Translations under genes and position numbers: made by a program
Assembly: GCF_963966145.1 (NCBI RefSeq)
Contig: NC_091049.1
Span: 7,750,001 to 7,814,000 of the forward strand
Origin: Tenebrio molitor
Taxonomy: Eukaryota > Arthropoda > Insecta > Coleoptera > Tenebrionidae
Direction: 5' to 3'
Length of the DNA: 64,000 nt
The notes under the pieces: generated by a model
The model's input: the letters and a program-made list of their open reading frames with translations, nothing else
Database searches by the model: none
What the model was told of the DNA's origin: nothing
In this document: positions 1 to 11,900 of the stretch, piece after piece
Layout: the number at the start of each line of letters is the position of its first letter
Numbering within the stretch: position 1 is the stretch's first letter

Positions 1-1794
1 GACTTGTTTATGGAGGATGTCTGCACCAATGTGACAATTGGTCACCAGATGATTTAAGCTGTTTTGTTCCGGGCTAATGTTCAAGGCGCCGCCAATTATC
101 CAGCCCAAATGTGTTTGTTGTAAAACAGGCTTGTTGTGCCCTAATGAGATTTGACCTTTGTTTAAAATTTGCCAGAATAATTGGGCTCCCATTAACATAT
201 CGATGGGTCCCGAGACATTAAAGTGAGGATCTGCTAATTGGAGTGATTGTGGTAAATTTAACGCGTTTGAAGAAAACGTTTGTGCCGGCAAGTTTTCCGT
301 CACCTTGTCAACTACGAAGAATTGCTGTTTTTTGGAAAATTTACTGAATCGTGATTTGAATTTAATATCTGCAGAATGTGAAATGGTGTTGCCTGTATTG
401 TTAATTCCCGAAACTGTTAGTTTGGTATGCCTTAACGGGACGTTTAAAAGTTTGCACAAAGTACTAGAAATAAAGTTTAACTGCGAACCTACATCTAACA
501 GTACTCGGCACGTATGATATTTGCCATGAATGTCTTCGACGTGAATTTGTGCAGTCGATAGTAATACATATGGCTTATCAAATTGACAATGGTTTGTAAC
601 AACTAAAGGTTCCGTTGACGATGGTTGTTGTATTGTTTCGATTGTCTGAGGTGTTTCGATTATTGTTTGATTGGATTTGTTAAAATGCAGAAGTGTGTTA
701 TGTTTTTTGTTACATTCTTTGCAGGAACCTGACTTGCAATTTAGGGCTGAATGATTGTGTTTTAAGCAATTCACACACAAGTTTAAACGTTTAACTTGGT
801 TAAATCGTTCAGTTACTGCTAACTTTAAAAAATCAGCACACTGGAAAATGAAATGACCCTTTTTGCAAAACGAACAAGTGAGTTTATCATTCGCAGAAGC
901 GTGATTGGCAATTGCATGCGTTTTGTGCTGCGACGATTGTGATTTCTGATTACCTGAATTTAGCGACTCTAAAAGATTGCATTTATTATTCAAAAAGTCT
1001 TGAAGGTCTGCCAATTTCGGAATTTCTGAATTCAATTTTGCTTCCCATTCCCTTTTTGTTGGAAAATCCAGTTTTTGTGTAATTATTGGGACAATTAATG
1101 GATCCCATGAATTTGTGTTTATGTTTAGAACCTTAAGCGCCTCTAAATTGGAAATGACGGTGTCTAATAATTGTCTTAGACCTGAATATATGGTTTTGTT
1201 GAGAGGAGGTGCATTAAGTATGGCTTGAACATGTTCTTGCACAATGAGTCTTGTATTTTTGTATCGTTTTTTGAGTGTGTCCCAAGCGATTGCATAATTG
1301 GCCCCTGATATTTTTAAAGATTCAATGCATTTTAAAGCTTCACCCTTAAGAACTCCCTTTAAGTAATGAAAGCGTCTAATATCGTTTAAACCTTTGTTTT
1401 CATGAATTAAACTGTTGAATGTGTCATGAAACGAGGTCCATTCTGAATAAGACCCACTAAACTGTGGTAAATTCAACTGTGGTAAATTTACATTGACTTC
1501 CTGTGAAGTATCTTGGACATGACTATCTATGACAGATTGCATCATGCTCTTTGTATCGAAATATGAATCTTCAAACGTTTCGCGATCGTTTGTCTCTGAT
1601 GCGGTATTGTCAATTAATTCAATTTGGTATTGAACCTCCCTGAACTCCTTGTAGAGATCATCTAGGGCTGACATGCGTGATTTCATTTTGTTTACATTAT
1701 CACCTGGTGGGAATGATGCAACAAATTTTGATATTCTGTTAAGCTGAGCTATTATTTGATTTTTCTTGAGTATTAATTCTGCTAACTCAGGCAT
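1..1794 (-). CDS. BEL/Pao retrotransposon Gag-protease (partial, runs off window)
   Basis: An open frame on the minus strand starts at an ATG at 1794 and stays open for 598 codons to base 1, so the rest of the polyprotein lies outside the window. The first part resembles the BEL/Pao Gag region (DUF1759-type), with an LPQFSGSYSEW segment near residues 110-120. Two zinc knuckles of CCHC type follow (C-SFC-KKGHFIFQ-C and C-VNC-LKHNHSALN-C). The start of an aspartic protease domain (DUF1758-type) follows these, with a D-V-G-S-Q motif. Gag packages the element RNA, and the protease matures the polyprotein. The usual protease motif is D-S/T-G, so the valine may impair activity, though the frame itself has no break. 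The LTR and primer site lie upstream at 2018-2289. The family assignment rests on motif recognition. Confidence 0.8.
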   Translation of the reverse strand, partial: MPELAELILKKNQIIAQLNRISKFVASFPPGDNVNKMKSRMSALDDLYKEFREVQYQIELIDNTASETNDRETFEDSYFDTKSMMQSVIDSHVQDTSQEVNVNLPQLNLPQFSGSYSEWTSFHDTFNSLIHENKGLNDIRRFHYLKGVLKGEALKCIESLKISGANYAIAWDTLKKRYKNTRLIVQEHVQAILNAPPLNKTIYSGLRQLLDTVISNLEALKVLNINTNSWDPLIVPIITQKLDFPTKREWEAKLNSEIPKLADLQDFLNNKCNLLESLNSGNQKSQSSQHKTHAIANHASANDKLTCSFCKKGHFIFQCADFLKLAVTERFNQVKRLNLCVNCLKHNHSALNCKSGSCKECNKKHNTLLHFNKSNQTIIETPQTIETIQQPSSTEPLVVTNHCQFDKPYVLLSTAQIHVEDIHGKYHTCRVLLDVGSQLNFISSTLCKLLNVPLRHTKLTVSGINNTGNTISHSADIKFKSRFSKFSKKQQFFVVDKVTENLPAQTFSSNALNLPQSLQLADPHFNVSGPIDMLMGAQLFWQILNKGQISLGHNKPVLQQTHLGWIIGGALNISPEQNSLNHLVTNCHIGADILHKQV

Positions 1795-2017
1795 TTTGAA
1801 ATGAAATATGTGATTGAAATGAATTAAAGCTGAATTAAATGTGTCGCTCACGGAATGGATCTGAACGGGAATGATATAGGAATATAGGATGCTCACTGAC
1901 CTGACTGGTATGTCTTGGACCAACTTGGTGGACTTCTGTTGTTGTCGGATGCTGCTATGGTGATTTCGCTGATGCACGAATTAAATCACTTATCACTAAT
2001 CACTAACTCGATGATAA

Positions 2018-2034
2018 TCCGGCTCGAAGGACCA
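2018..2034 (-). promoter_or_regulatory. Putative tRNA primer-binding site of the BEL/Pao element
   Basis: On the minus strand this reads TGGTCCTTCGAGCCGGA, a form commonly seen just downstream of the 5' LTR in insect LTR retrotransposons. It would prime minus-strand DNA synthesis. It lies between the proposed LTR and the Gag start codon, which supports the element boundaries. Confidence 0.55.
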
Positions 2035-2289
2035 ACAATATTTTCGTGACTAGGACTGTAATGAGGTGCTGGTATTTGTTTAATTCTGTGTAATTGTTCG
2101 AAGGACCTGATGATTAAAACTCAATGTTTTAATTTTAACAATATATATTCAACAACAATGAAAGTGGACCGAACTGTCCGGTGGTTAATACAGAAGTCCT
2201 CTCTGTTTGAGAGTTTATCTTGCCAGGTAAGCTACCTGCAGGGTAGTGCCCACCCTTGACGGACCAAACTACCTGCAGATGCGCCAACA
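2035..2289 (-). mobile_element. Probable 5' LTR of the BEL/Pao element
   Basis: On the minus strand the segment begins with TGTTGGCGC at 2289, exactly where the coding sequence of the older LINE stops making sense, and it ends beside the primer-binding site. It is about 255 bp long. The partner LTR is outside the window, so the boundaries are approximate. The expected CA at the 3' end is not evident. Insertion into the LINE reading frame created the spurious end of that frame. Confidence 0.5.
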
Positions 2290-3031
2290 TATACCATGGG
2301 CCAAAAACTCTGGAAATGTGTTAGGTTCCCTAATAAATCCGTTAAAGTGATCAAGTAAGCATTTATGAATACAAGTAAATTTTTTTAACCAAAAGTTATG
2401 AATTTGGTCACCTCCAGGGGATTTCCAATTATGTGAACTATTAATATTTTTAACTAAAATTTCTAGGCTAATTTGAATATGATGTTGATTATTACTATCT
2501 GGTATCTCATTTTCTAAATTAGGAATCCATTCTGCCTGATTATTAAATTGAACTTCATTTGACCATATGTTTGACCAGAATTCTTTAATTTCATTTATAT
2601 TTGGTATACCATTATTATTTTGAGTTTTATTATCTGCTAAATTTTTGTAAAACAACTTCTGATTATTTCTAAATAGTTTGTTTTCAAATTTCCGTTGTTT
2701 ATTAATTTTATATCTTTTTAATCGTTTAGAATAAATATTTAACTTCTGTAATAAAGTGTCTTTAATTTCTATTAATGTTTTATTGTATTCGTTATATTTT
2801 AAACAATGTATTCGGTTGTTATTTAAAATCGATTGAATACAATTAATTATTTAGATCATTAGAATTTATACCCCTCAGATATTGAGTTATTCTACCTAAA
2901 TCTCGTCTGATATTATTAATACGTTTATTTAGTCTTCGTTCCCATTTTGGTAATTCTTTAGCTTTTATATTATTTGTCTGGTCAATTTCTTTTGAACCAT
3001 TTAATCTGATAATTGTTAAAGCTCCACTATA

Positions 3032-3807
3032 TACCGGGTGTCCCAACGGTTTGGCAAAGTAGATTTACTAAGTTAATATAAGTTCTTTGAAAAATGTTAT
3101 TATTTCATGTTATACATACAAGTTATGAGCACGGTTTAAAAATATTTTAGATTATACAGGGTGTTTGGTGTATCGGTGGCAACACAAACTTATATTTTTT
3201 TAAGTGGAACACCCAATATTTTTTTACGCTTTTGGAAAGCTCTCATCAAAACAAAGAGGAAGATACCACATTTGATGGGTCTAACTTCTACTGTTAGTAA
3301 ACTATTCGCTCTTTTGTGTCCGGACAAACCAAACTTTGAAAATTTGTAAAAAATATAACAGATGATAATTATTTAGATTAGGTTTTCTTAGAACATTGTA
3401 AATATAGTCAATTGTATTGCCTTGTTGAAAAACATTAAGATTTTTACTTAATTAGGTAGAGGGCGCTTCAAACGCAAACTCTTTATTTAGTCAATTTTTT
3501 TAAATGGAACACCCTGTATTTCGATATACTGTTAGATAGCTCTTTCAATGAGCGTTCAAAAAATATAAGGTGTTTGGCATCTAAAATAAATAGTTTATCC
3601 ACAAATTTCATTTAAAATATCAAATATTTCAGATTTTTCTTTAATTTAACTGAACCAAAAAAATACATTTCATCGAGTTTAATATTACTATAGATTTACA
3701 AAATAATTCAAAAGAGAATAAATTTAACCTTTAATTAACTTAAAAAAAAAAGAAAACTTACATTAACTTAATAAATCTACTTTGCCAAACCGTTGGGACA
3801 CCCGGTA
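3032..3807. mobile_element. MITE with 46-bp terminal inverted repeats, TA target duplication
   Basis: The ends are inverted repeats of about 46 bp with one mismatch, starting TACCGGGTGTCCCAACGG. TA flanks each side. The 776-bp element has no coding capacity. TA duplication and size fit a non-autonomous Tc1/mariner-type element. It lies inside the R4/Dong-like LINE and is therefore younger than it. Confidence 0.85.
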
Positions 3808-4042
3808 TAATACTGTGTAATTTTTTAAAACTTGTCGTGTTATTTACAAATTTAGGTAAAATGAATTGATTTAAAATTTCAATCATTGCAAAGAATTTTT
3901 TCGAGCTTTGTTGTTTAGGTAATACTTAGTGGTCTATTAAATGGTTCTATATGTTCAAATTCGTTCAGAGTTCTATTAAATTCATCTTCAATTTGTTCTC
4001 TAAAATTTTGATGGTAGTAAAAATTTTGATTAATAACATGTA

Positions 4043-4480
4043 AAGTTCATTCATGTTGGATTTTCCTCGTCAAAGTCAAATTATTTAATTTTTTGGCAGT
4101 GTGACTTTTACTTCAATAATATGTTAGCTGTGTATGTCGCCAATACGGGCTGATAAAGTAACCATGTCATGCGTAGACTGCAGAGGTTAGGTTGGGATAG
4201 GGATATTTCAGTTCTTGACTACATTTAATAAACGCAATTTTCAAATTAGCTGTTAATAAAACCTTCATTTTTCTTTCCTCCATGGTAAAATTAACCAGGA
4301 TTAGGATAGGAATAGAATTTTATGAAGAAATCTGTAACTTTATTTCACACGTCAAACTAACATTCAAAATTAAAAACGTCAAATCGCTCTAACACGATAA
4401 TGTGAAAATTACTAGAAAAGGAGGTGCAGGTTTGCAACATGACAACAATTTGACAGGGAAAATCCAACGTGAATGAACTT
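4043..4480. mobile_element. MITE (438 bp) inside the R4/Dong-like LINE
   Basis: Terminal inverted repeats begin AAGTTCATTCATGTTGGA and the mirror copy differs at one base. TA flanks both ends. Removing the element and one TA restores continuous reading frame in the surrounding LINE, which confirms the boundaries independently. Confidence 0.85.
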
Positions 4481-5010
4481 TATATCATTATAACTCAAGT
4501 CTAAATTATTTATGTCGTTTTGTATCGTGTTGTTTGGTGTTGAATTATTTTGATAACAGAAAGAGTCATTATGATTTGATAAACTTTGTAAACTTTGCGG
4601 TTCAACAGAATTTTCAACTAAATTATTAGAAACTTCAATATTGTCAGAATAATTAATTGACAATTCTAGCTTTACATCATTTTTGATCTTTTCTAAAATT
4701 GCCGAATGGATATAGTTTTTCTTCATAATGGCTCTTCTCTGGTCAGCAAAATTTTGAATAGTAACAGGAAACTGGGGGTACTTACTTTGGAACGCTTTAA
4801 ATAAATCAAGCCTGTAAGTACTCACAACATCCTGTAGTTTCGTGATCCGAAAATATTCCCGTATAATGAAAATATTCATTTCCATAGTCCATTTTTTGCG
4901 TTTTCTAACTTCTGTAGCACCATTGGATTGCAGTGAAGCACTTGTAACAACATTTGGCGCGTTTTTATTAGAGAGCGAATTTATTGACATTTAGACAGTT
5001 GTCACGGCAC

Positions 5011-5761
5011 TCTCAATTGTTATTGTTATTGTTACATTAAATCAAATCAACGGATCAAGCCGCCTTATTCTTTCTGGAATAGCTATCAGTCACTTTTCAA
5101 CTCGCTTTTCAATGTTGCCAACGGTTCTGATTCAGTCATCAGTTCTTTTCAGATATTTTATTTTTGTTTTCTTTCGTTTTGTATCCGGTTGAATGGCCAG
5201 GACCCCCTTCGATTACTAATCACTTTGTATTCCGCCCTCTATTCTTTTATTTTCGTGTGGCTTTTTACAGAGTATACTCAGATTCTGTTCTTCCTAATAC
5301 TTTTGATAGTTTGTTATTTTTGCTTCTTTTCTAAACCACTTTATAGATTTTTAAAAAGTTGCCTAAATTATATTATTATGTAGTAGGTACGATAATAGAA
5401 CAATAAGAAAACAGTTTTTGTCATTTCGACCTCAACCTGAAATGTACCTACAGAATGTAGGATTTCTTTAATTTTTTTCTACTCGAGTGTAAACGAAGGC
5501 AATAAGTTGTGCAATGTCGTATCCACATCGCACGCTTAATTGTCATAAATGTTATATGAAAAACTGAATAATAGATTGGCGATTGTTTTTTTTTATGTCT
5601 AGACGAAGCCATTTTTGTGTTGAATCATCAGGTTCAAAAGTGTCAAAGGGTCACCTTGTCTCATGGAAATGTTAATGCTGTTCAGGTTTATTAAGAATTC
5701 AAAACAGTGAGAACAGATTTGATTGGCGACCAAGAAAATGTAAATTGTAGATTATCAGACT
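5011..5761. other. Intergenic spacer between LINE and FAR copy A
   Basis: No recognised gene. A 64-codon hydrophobic frame at 5189-5383 has no family resemblance and I treat it as chance. From about 5600 the sequence matches the upstream regions of the FAR copies at 25 kb and 37 kb, so the duplicated unit includes at least 270 bp of 5' flank. Confidence 0.6.
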
Positions 5762-5785
5762 TTTATATGCTTAACCTTAGGTCAG
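5762..5785 (+). promoter_or_regulatory. Conserved upstream block of FAR copy A (TATA-like, AGGTCA half-site)
   Basis: A TTTATATGC element is followed by TTAACCTTAGGTCAG, 86 bp before the ATG. The same arrangement recurs before three other FAR copies. AGGTCA preceded by an AT-rich stretch is the core of monomeric nuclear-receptor sites (ROR/HR3 type). Its use here is inferred. Confidence 0.4.
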
Positions 5786-5870
5786 ATGTCCTTGCACACG
5801 AGTCAATTACTTAAATACTTTGTTTTTAGATTACAACGGTACTTGATCGTCTTTCGGTGGTACGTCAACA

Positions 5871-7539
5871 ATGTCCACGAACGCCCAAATCAAAGAGTTC
5901 TACAAGGAACAGACTATCTTCCTGACGGGAGCAACAGGATTTTTGGGGAAAATCCTGATAGAAAAACTTTTGAGACAATGTTGGGACCTCAACAAAATTT
6001 ACGTTTTGGTGCTACCCAAGAAGGGCAAATCTAGCAAAGAACGTTTCGAGGAACTCTTCGAGAATGCTGTAAGTGTCTTGTGGAGTTCTAGCTCCGGTTA
6101 AATCTTCCCTTCAAGTGTTTCGACCTGATCAAGTGTAAAAACTTGTCCGAAAAAGTGTTCTTGATCAGTGGCGACTGTCAAAAACCGCACTTGGACCTCG
6201 GCATCCAGCAGCTAACGTTAAGTTCGACCAGACCCTCAAAGCAGCCTCGCACAATGTCAGAGCAACTAGGGATGTCTTGGAGTTGGCAAAGGAGATGCAA
6301 AATTTGAAGGTAAGCTCGAAAACGTTTCAAGTGTTCTTGTAGTATCAATTCAAGGTTTTTGTACACGTTTCGACCGCGCTTTCCAATTGTATCCACTCGC
6401 ACATCGAGGAGCGCTTCTACACACCACCCATGAAACCTGAGAATTTGTTGGCTTTGGTGGACGATCTCGACGACAACACTCTCCAAGCGATCACACCCAA
6501 GTCGGTTCTAGCAATCCAAACTGTCACACTTCTTTCAATTCCAACTTTCTAGATTGCTAGGCGAGTACCCGAACACCTACATTTACACCAAGTGCATCAC
6601 CGAGGACTTGGTGAAGACCAATCTGCAAGTACCAAAATCTGGTACCCATTTGTTCTAGTGACCAATACTATCGAAGAACCGGTGCCCGGATGGATTGACA
6701 ATGTGAACGGGGTGATTGGAATAGTACTACTCGCCGCTTTAGGGATCTTGCGAAGTATCTATGCCAAAAAGAACAATCTAGCTCCAATAGTACCGGTTGA
6801 TTACGTTGTGAACTGCATCTTGGCAGCTGCGTGGAAGGCGCATCGATCCGGTACCACCGCGATTTACAACTACACCGGTCACAACAAAAACATGATAACT
6901 TGGGGTACTATTCTGTTTGGACTATCGAAACCCACTCACGTTTGTTTTCAGAGAGATTTGTGAAAATCGTGGAACCGCCAGGTCGGGAGTTTCCGACGGA
7001 AAAAATCGTGTGGCACTTCTGTTTCAAAATCAGAGAGAATCAGCTCTGGCACAAGATTTGTGTCTTTTTCTTGCACACAACGGTGGCGTATTTTGTCGAT
7101 TTTGTCCTTATCTGTGTAGGAAGAGCAACGATGTAATTTGTAACTGTTAAAAATTGTTTTTCGTTTGACAATTCTTTTTCTCAGAGCTGTCAAGTATTAT
7201 CGGCGACTGAACAAGATGATGGACTTGATCTCGTATTTCTTGACTCGCAGTTGGTCCTTCGAGCAGGATAATGTTTCGGAATTGTGGGAACAGATGGGAA
7301 AGGAAGATAAGAAAATGTTCAAGTTTGATATGGAAGATGTAGATTGGGTCAAATACGGTCGAGATATAATGTTTGGTATTAGAATGTACTTACTTAAAGA
7401 AACACTCGACACGATTCCTAAAGGGCAGAAGAAACTTAAAATCATGTTTGTTGTTCATTATGCAGTTGTTGCGTTGTTCTGGTACTTGCTCTACAAAATT
7501 CTGATGTTTGTTGCGAATTCTTTGTATGGAAACTTTTAG
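5871..7539 (+). pseudogene. Fatty acyl-CoA reductase copy A, disabled by two deletions
   Basis: Same seven-exon plan as the intact copies: 5871-6068, 6116-6309, 6355-6500, 6553-6636, 6659-6904, 6952-7132, 7185-7539. It keeps the Rossmann motif TGATGFLG, the YIYTK active-site motif and the FAR C-terminal domain. Exon 2 is 194 nt instead of 240. A 46-nt deletion after 6208 removes the stretch between the two central strands of the Rossmann fold and shifts the frame. A second deletion at 6636/6637 removes the last 23 nt of exon 4 and the donor of intron 4; CCAAA occurs at both edges in the related copies, so it looks microhomology-mediated. No full enzyme can be made. The 3' half is well preserved, so inactivation appears recent. 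Confidence 0.85.
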
Positions 7540-7658
7540 GAAAAGTTACGTCAAAAATGTGACTGAGTTAAAAATAAAAAGAAATTCTTATTTCGGTATG
7601 AATATGTTTATTTTTCAGTACTAAATTATTAGAAATCTGTATGGCAGCAGCAAATGTA

Positions 7659-7870
7659 AAGTTGACTCAAATTGCAAAAAACCACTTGTCATTTGCAACA
7701 GCATTTTTTTCATATTTTAGAACCAAATAAAAGCACAAAGGGACCAGAAAAATCATAGTTTGGGTTGAATATTTTCCATATAAGTACAGTTTTAAAGTAA
7801 TTTCAAATGACTAATGCCATAAAAGTGCTGTTGCAAATGCAAAGTGGTTTTTTGCAACTTGAGTCAACTT
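7659..7870. mobile_element. MITE (212 bp), TA target duplication
   Basis: The inverted termini start AAGTTGACTCAA and pair over about 45 bp, including GCAAAAAACCACTT. TA flanks both ends. It is non-coding and lies just downstream of the FAR copy A 3' end. Confidence 0.85.
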
Positions 7871-8350
7871 TAGATTAGATCCAAGATAATGTACCAACGC
7901 CTTGGATAGACTGCTTCAATGGTTCAGCCATAAACCCTTGGAACATTTGGTTCGAAACTGTTAGCATTTCCCCACAGAATCTTCAGTGTAGCTTTCAGTG
8001 ACAGATAAGACCTGATTAAACTATTCTTTATTACAATACTAGCTGACCCGACAGACGTTGTCTTGTCCAAATTTCAATATCTAAATTTGTTTGTTATCGT
8101 TTTGTGAATTTGTGAAAAGTTATTGGAAATGTGTAAACAAAGTAAAAATAAGGAATTTTACATAGGAGATGGATTCTGTCGGCAGTATTCTACATTGCTG
8201 AAATACTGTAAATGTGTGATGTGTCTGGAATGTGATCGAGTTGGAACCATGCGGTTTTGTTCCAAAATTTAAGTCAGAATTTCATGTCCAAACAAATGAT
8301 TTATTTTCTTCCATTAAACTTGAAATCACAATGAATCTCGAGCAGTTTTA
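7871..8350. other. Intergenic, no gene recognised
   Basis: AT-rich. An AGCTGACCCGACAGACGTTG stretch at about 8040 resembles repeats common in insect genomes but I cannot assign a family. I see no coding signal. Confidence 0.4.
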
Positions 8351-8532
8351 TTGGGTGATTCAAAATGATTGTGATTAAGTATTGCAACTATGTACGAAAA
8401 TTTATGTGGCAACTGTGTGAATGGGATAGAGTTGACATTTGTATGACATTTCATAAGCGTGCATTTGATTTTTTTAATTCCATTACACATTGATTTGACA
8501 ACTTTCAAAATTGCGCGACTATGAACTGTCAA

Positions 8533-8572
8533 AGTAATAAAATAATAAATAAATAAATAAATATTTTATTCT
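8533..8572 (-). repeat. LINE 3' tail, TAAA-type microsatellite
   Basis: On the forward strand this is a run of AATAAATAAATAAATA-type repeats at the expected 3' end of the minus-strand LINE. It marks the element end beside the left arm of the surrounding TIR element. Confidence 0.6.
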
Positions 8573-8933
8573 GTTAAGTACTGTGTCCCAGTACGAAACG
8601 AACAAAATACGCAGTGATAGTGTTAGCAAAATATGTATTTGAAATGAAGAACAGATGCTCACTTATAACATAACATTAATTGACATACAAGACAAAACTG
8701 AATACAAAAGTGAGTGAGAGCACACAACGCTCTCTCTTATATGTAGATAAGCGACGGACCTTTTTATAATGTGGTATCGCGCACCACGGACCCCCGATAA
8801 GGGTGACCTAAGTTCCAACATATTCCTGTTCCTATTCATCAGTATTTACAGTCGTCAGAAAAGAAAATTATATAAATAAATGACACTAATACCACCAGAG
8901 ACATTAAATGTATTATGTTGTTGATTATACTTA

Positions 8934-11900
8934 CTAACAATTACACAGAGTTATAACGTCGGAAAAGTTATCATTCAGGTATTCCTCCACCGAGTAAAAT
9001 GATTTCGCAAGTAAGTATTTTTCAATTTTCATCTTAAACAGGTCTGGAGACATCTTTCTGAATACATGAGGTAACACATTATAAAATTTTATTGAATAAA
9101 AGTTAAGACCGTGTCTCGATCTGTTCAATCTGAAAACGTCGAAACTGTAGTCGCTTTTCCTTGTGGAATAGTTATGAAAGGATTTTAACTTTTTATATTG
9201 ATCAGGATTGTTTTTGACATATTGCAGACATCTTAATATGTATAAACAAGGGAGGGTAAGAATTTTTAATTTATTAAAATATAGGCGACAATCTGTGCGA
9301 TATCCTATATTTGCCATTATTCTTATTGCTCTACCTTGGAGCTTAAATAAACGTATTGAAGCGGGAGAATGGCCCCACATAAGGTGATGCAGTATTGTAA
9401 CTGAGACTGTATTAAACGTCTTTTGTGAAACACAATTTGACAGATTCCTCAAAAGAAAAATATTTTTACAAATTTTGCTTGCCAGGAAATCAATATGTTT
9501 ATGCCAAAGTAAATGTGAGTCTACGAAAATACCAAGAAATTTGGCGCTTTCAGTTTCGTCATTTGAGATTTCTGTTTTTTTCAAGGTAAAACTTACGTTA
9601 ACTGTTTTTTCGTTATTCAAATGCAATTTATTTGACAATAACCAGTCTCGTACTTTGGAAAGAATGCTATTTATTTCTGAATTTAGTCTGACAGCTGATG
9701 CCTCTGACAGACCGAGAGTAGTATCATCTGCATAAAGAACTGTATCAGCCTGTGGAATATAAGATGGTAAGTCGTTAATATATATCAAAAAAAGAACGGG
9801 ACCGAGGATGGATCCTTGCGGAACACCGTGAATTGTTCTAAATTTTTCTGAAAAAACACCATTTACTTTTACTTTTTGAGTTCTATTACTAAGGTACGAA
9901 GTTATCATGGAAATGCCACTAGAAGAGAACTTATAGTATCCAAGTTTTTTAATTAAAATATCGTGGGACACCGTGTCAAACGCTTTACTTAAGTCCAAAA
10001 ATATTGCTTTATAATGGTTGTTCTTTTCAAAAGATCTGACAATATTATCAATAAAAGAAAGCACTGCACTGGATGTAGAAAGACCTCTTCTAAAACCAAA
10101 TTGAGTATTGGAAAATAAATTGTTTTTATTGAAAAAATTTACGATTGCAGAAGTAAGAGTTTTTCCAAAATTTTTGAAAACACTGGCAGCAAGGAAATAG
10201 GACGATAGTGTTTGCAATCATTTCTATCACCTTTTTTAAAAATCGGTATTACAATAGATCTTTTCAAACAGTTTGGGAAAATATCTGTCCGGATGCAATA
10301 TAGTATTTAACATTACTAGCATGGTAAAAAGGGTTTTTACTGGCGACAGAAGGATATGACTGGAGAGCCGAAGGCGAGCCAGTCACCTTCTGAAGCCAGT
10401 AAAACCCGTTACCATGCGTGTATTGTTGAATATTTTATTTGTTCCTCACTTGTAAATAGTTATACAAACTATTAAAAATTCCGGTATTTGAAAAAAAAAA
10501 TCGTATGAGCTTTACACGTATTGCTTTGGAAACGCACATCACTCATATGAGCACGGGTGTAAAATTTTACATGCTAGCCAGTAAAATTTTACATGCTTGC
10601 TAGTATCATTTTACATGCTAGCCAGTTAAGCGACATTTTCAAGGTGAATACAGTGACTTGATAAACTGATGTTTACAAGTAGGGAACAAATAAATTCATT
10701 AATTTAGTAAAGGGGGAAATTATTACTTCCTTAATTTGTTTTAACAATTCGTGATTCATTCCATATATATCTTTGGTAGTAGAAGATTTCAAGTTGTCAA
10801 TACAAGTTCTCACCTCGTTGAAGGTAACTTCCCTAAAATTGAATAGTTTGTCGACAGCCTTCAAATCATTATTCATAATCTTTATCGGATCTAGTGAGCA
10901 GGTTGGTAATGACTGGATCAGGTTTTCAGCGATGTTTGCAAAATAATAATTTAATTGATTTGGGGATAAAGAAGGAGTATCATTAGAAGAACTAGGTCTG
11001 TATTGATTAATTACCTGCCACATAGCACGAGAGTTCTTATGATTTTTTTGTATGTACAGATCGTTTGCTTTTATTTTGGCATTTTTTACGGCACTACTGT
11101 ATTTGTTCCTGTAAGTACAAAACATTATTTTAAGTTGAGGTGTTTTATGTAAGTTATAAGCATCTTTTAAGAAGTGAACGGTTTCTTTCATGCCTTATAA
11201 TTCAGGAGTAAACCAGTTTACAGAAAATGTTGGTCTATTGCTACAGTGCACATGCTGTCGTTCCGGAAAAGCTGTATGGTAGTTAAAAACTATATTATTC
11301 AAAAACATTGTAAACTTGTCATCAGGATCAATGTCTGAGTCAATAAAGTCCCAACTGGTGTTCGAGATCAAGTGATAGAATAAGAATTTGCCATAATTTG
11401 TAATCGGACGTATAGTTTTCAAAGTTGGCTTACTATCTGGTATGTTAATTGACCAATTCAACAAGATCCCTATATGATCTGATATAGCAAGGTCTAGTGG
11501 TTGAACGGCTAAAGGGTAATCAGACTGGATGTTAGTAAAAACATTATCTAATGTTGTTTCGACTCTAGTGGGGAAAGTAACAAGTGAACACAATCCATAA
11601 CTATTCAACAAGTCATTTAGGAGACCCGTGTTATTATCAGCATTGCCGTTATTAAAATGAACATTAAAATCACCACCAACAACAATGTTGTAATTGTTAT
11701 TTTGTAACTTATCTAACAAATTGTTTACTATTAGCAAAAATGTACTAAAATCCCCTGAAGGTGAACGATATACCATAATAACTACTAAATTGAGTGTAGG
11801 GAAGTAAATTCCAGATAACTCACAATCTTTTTCTACAGACAGGTTAGCAATCCAGGTCAGGGATCTGCAATCCACATTGTTCTTCACCATCTGAAGTACA

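Larger units (their letters stand above)
2290..4990 (-). pseudogene. R4/Dong-like LINE protein, interrupted by two MITEs and an LTR element
   Basis: The frame starts at 4990 and encodes a Lys/Trp-rich Myb-like N-terminal region (KKWTMEMNIFI, then FADQRRAIMKK), the type seen at the start of R4/Dong-like retrotransposon proteins. It runs to 4482, where a MITE (4043-4480) is inserted. Joining the flanks at one TA keeps the frame open for about 45 more codons, to a TAA. A second MITE sits at 3032-3807. Beyond it, at 2655-2290, is the N-terminal part of a reverse transcriptase with WKSPGGDQIHNFWLKKF, before the BEL/Pao LTR cuts it off. The RT catalytic core is not in the window. The element is dead. 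The clade is inferred from the FWLKK signature. Confidence 0.6.

Noticed and set aside
5189..5383. Small hydrophobic 64-codon frame as a membrane protein gene
   Set aside because: No family resemblance, no conserved copy upstream of the other FAR genes, AT-rich DNA often gives hydrophobic frames.
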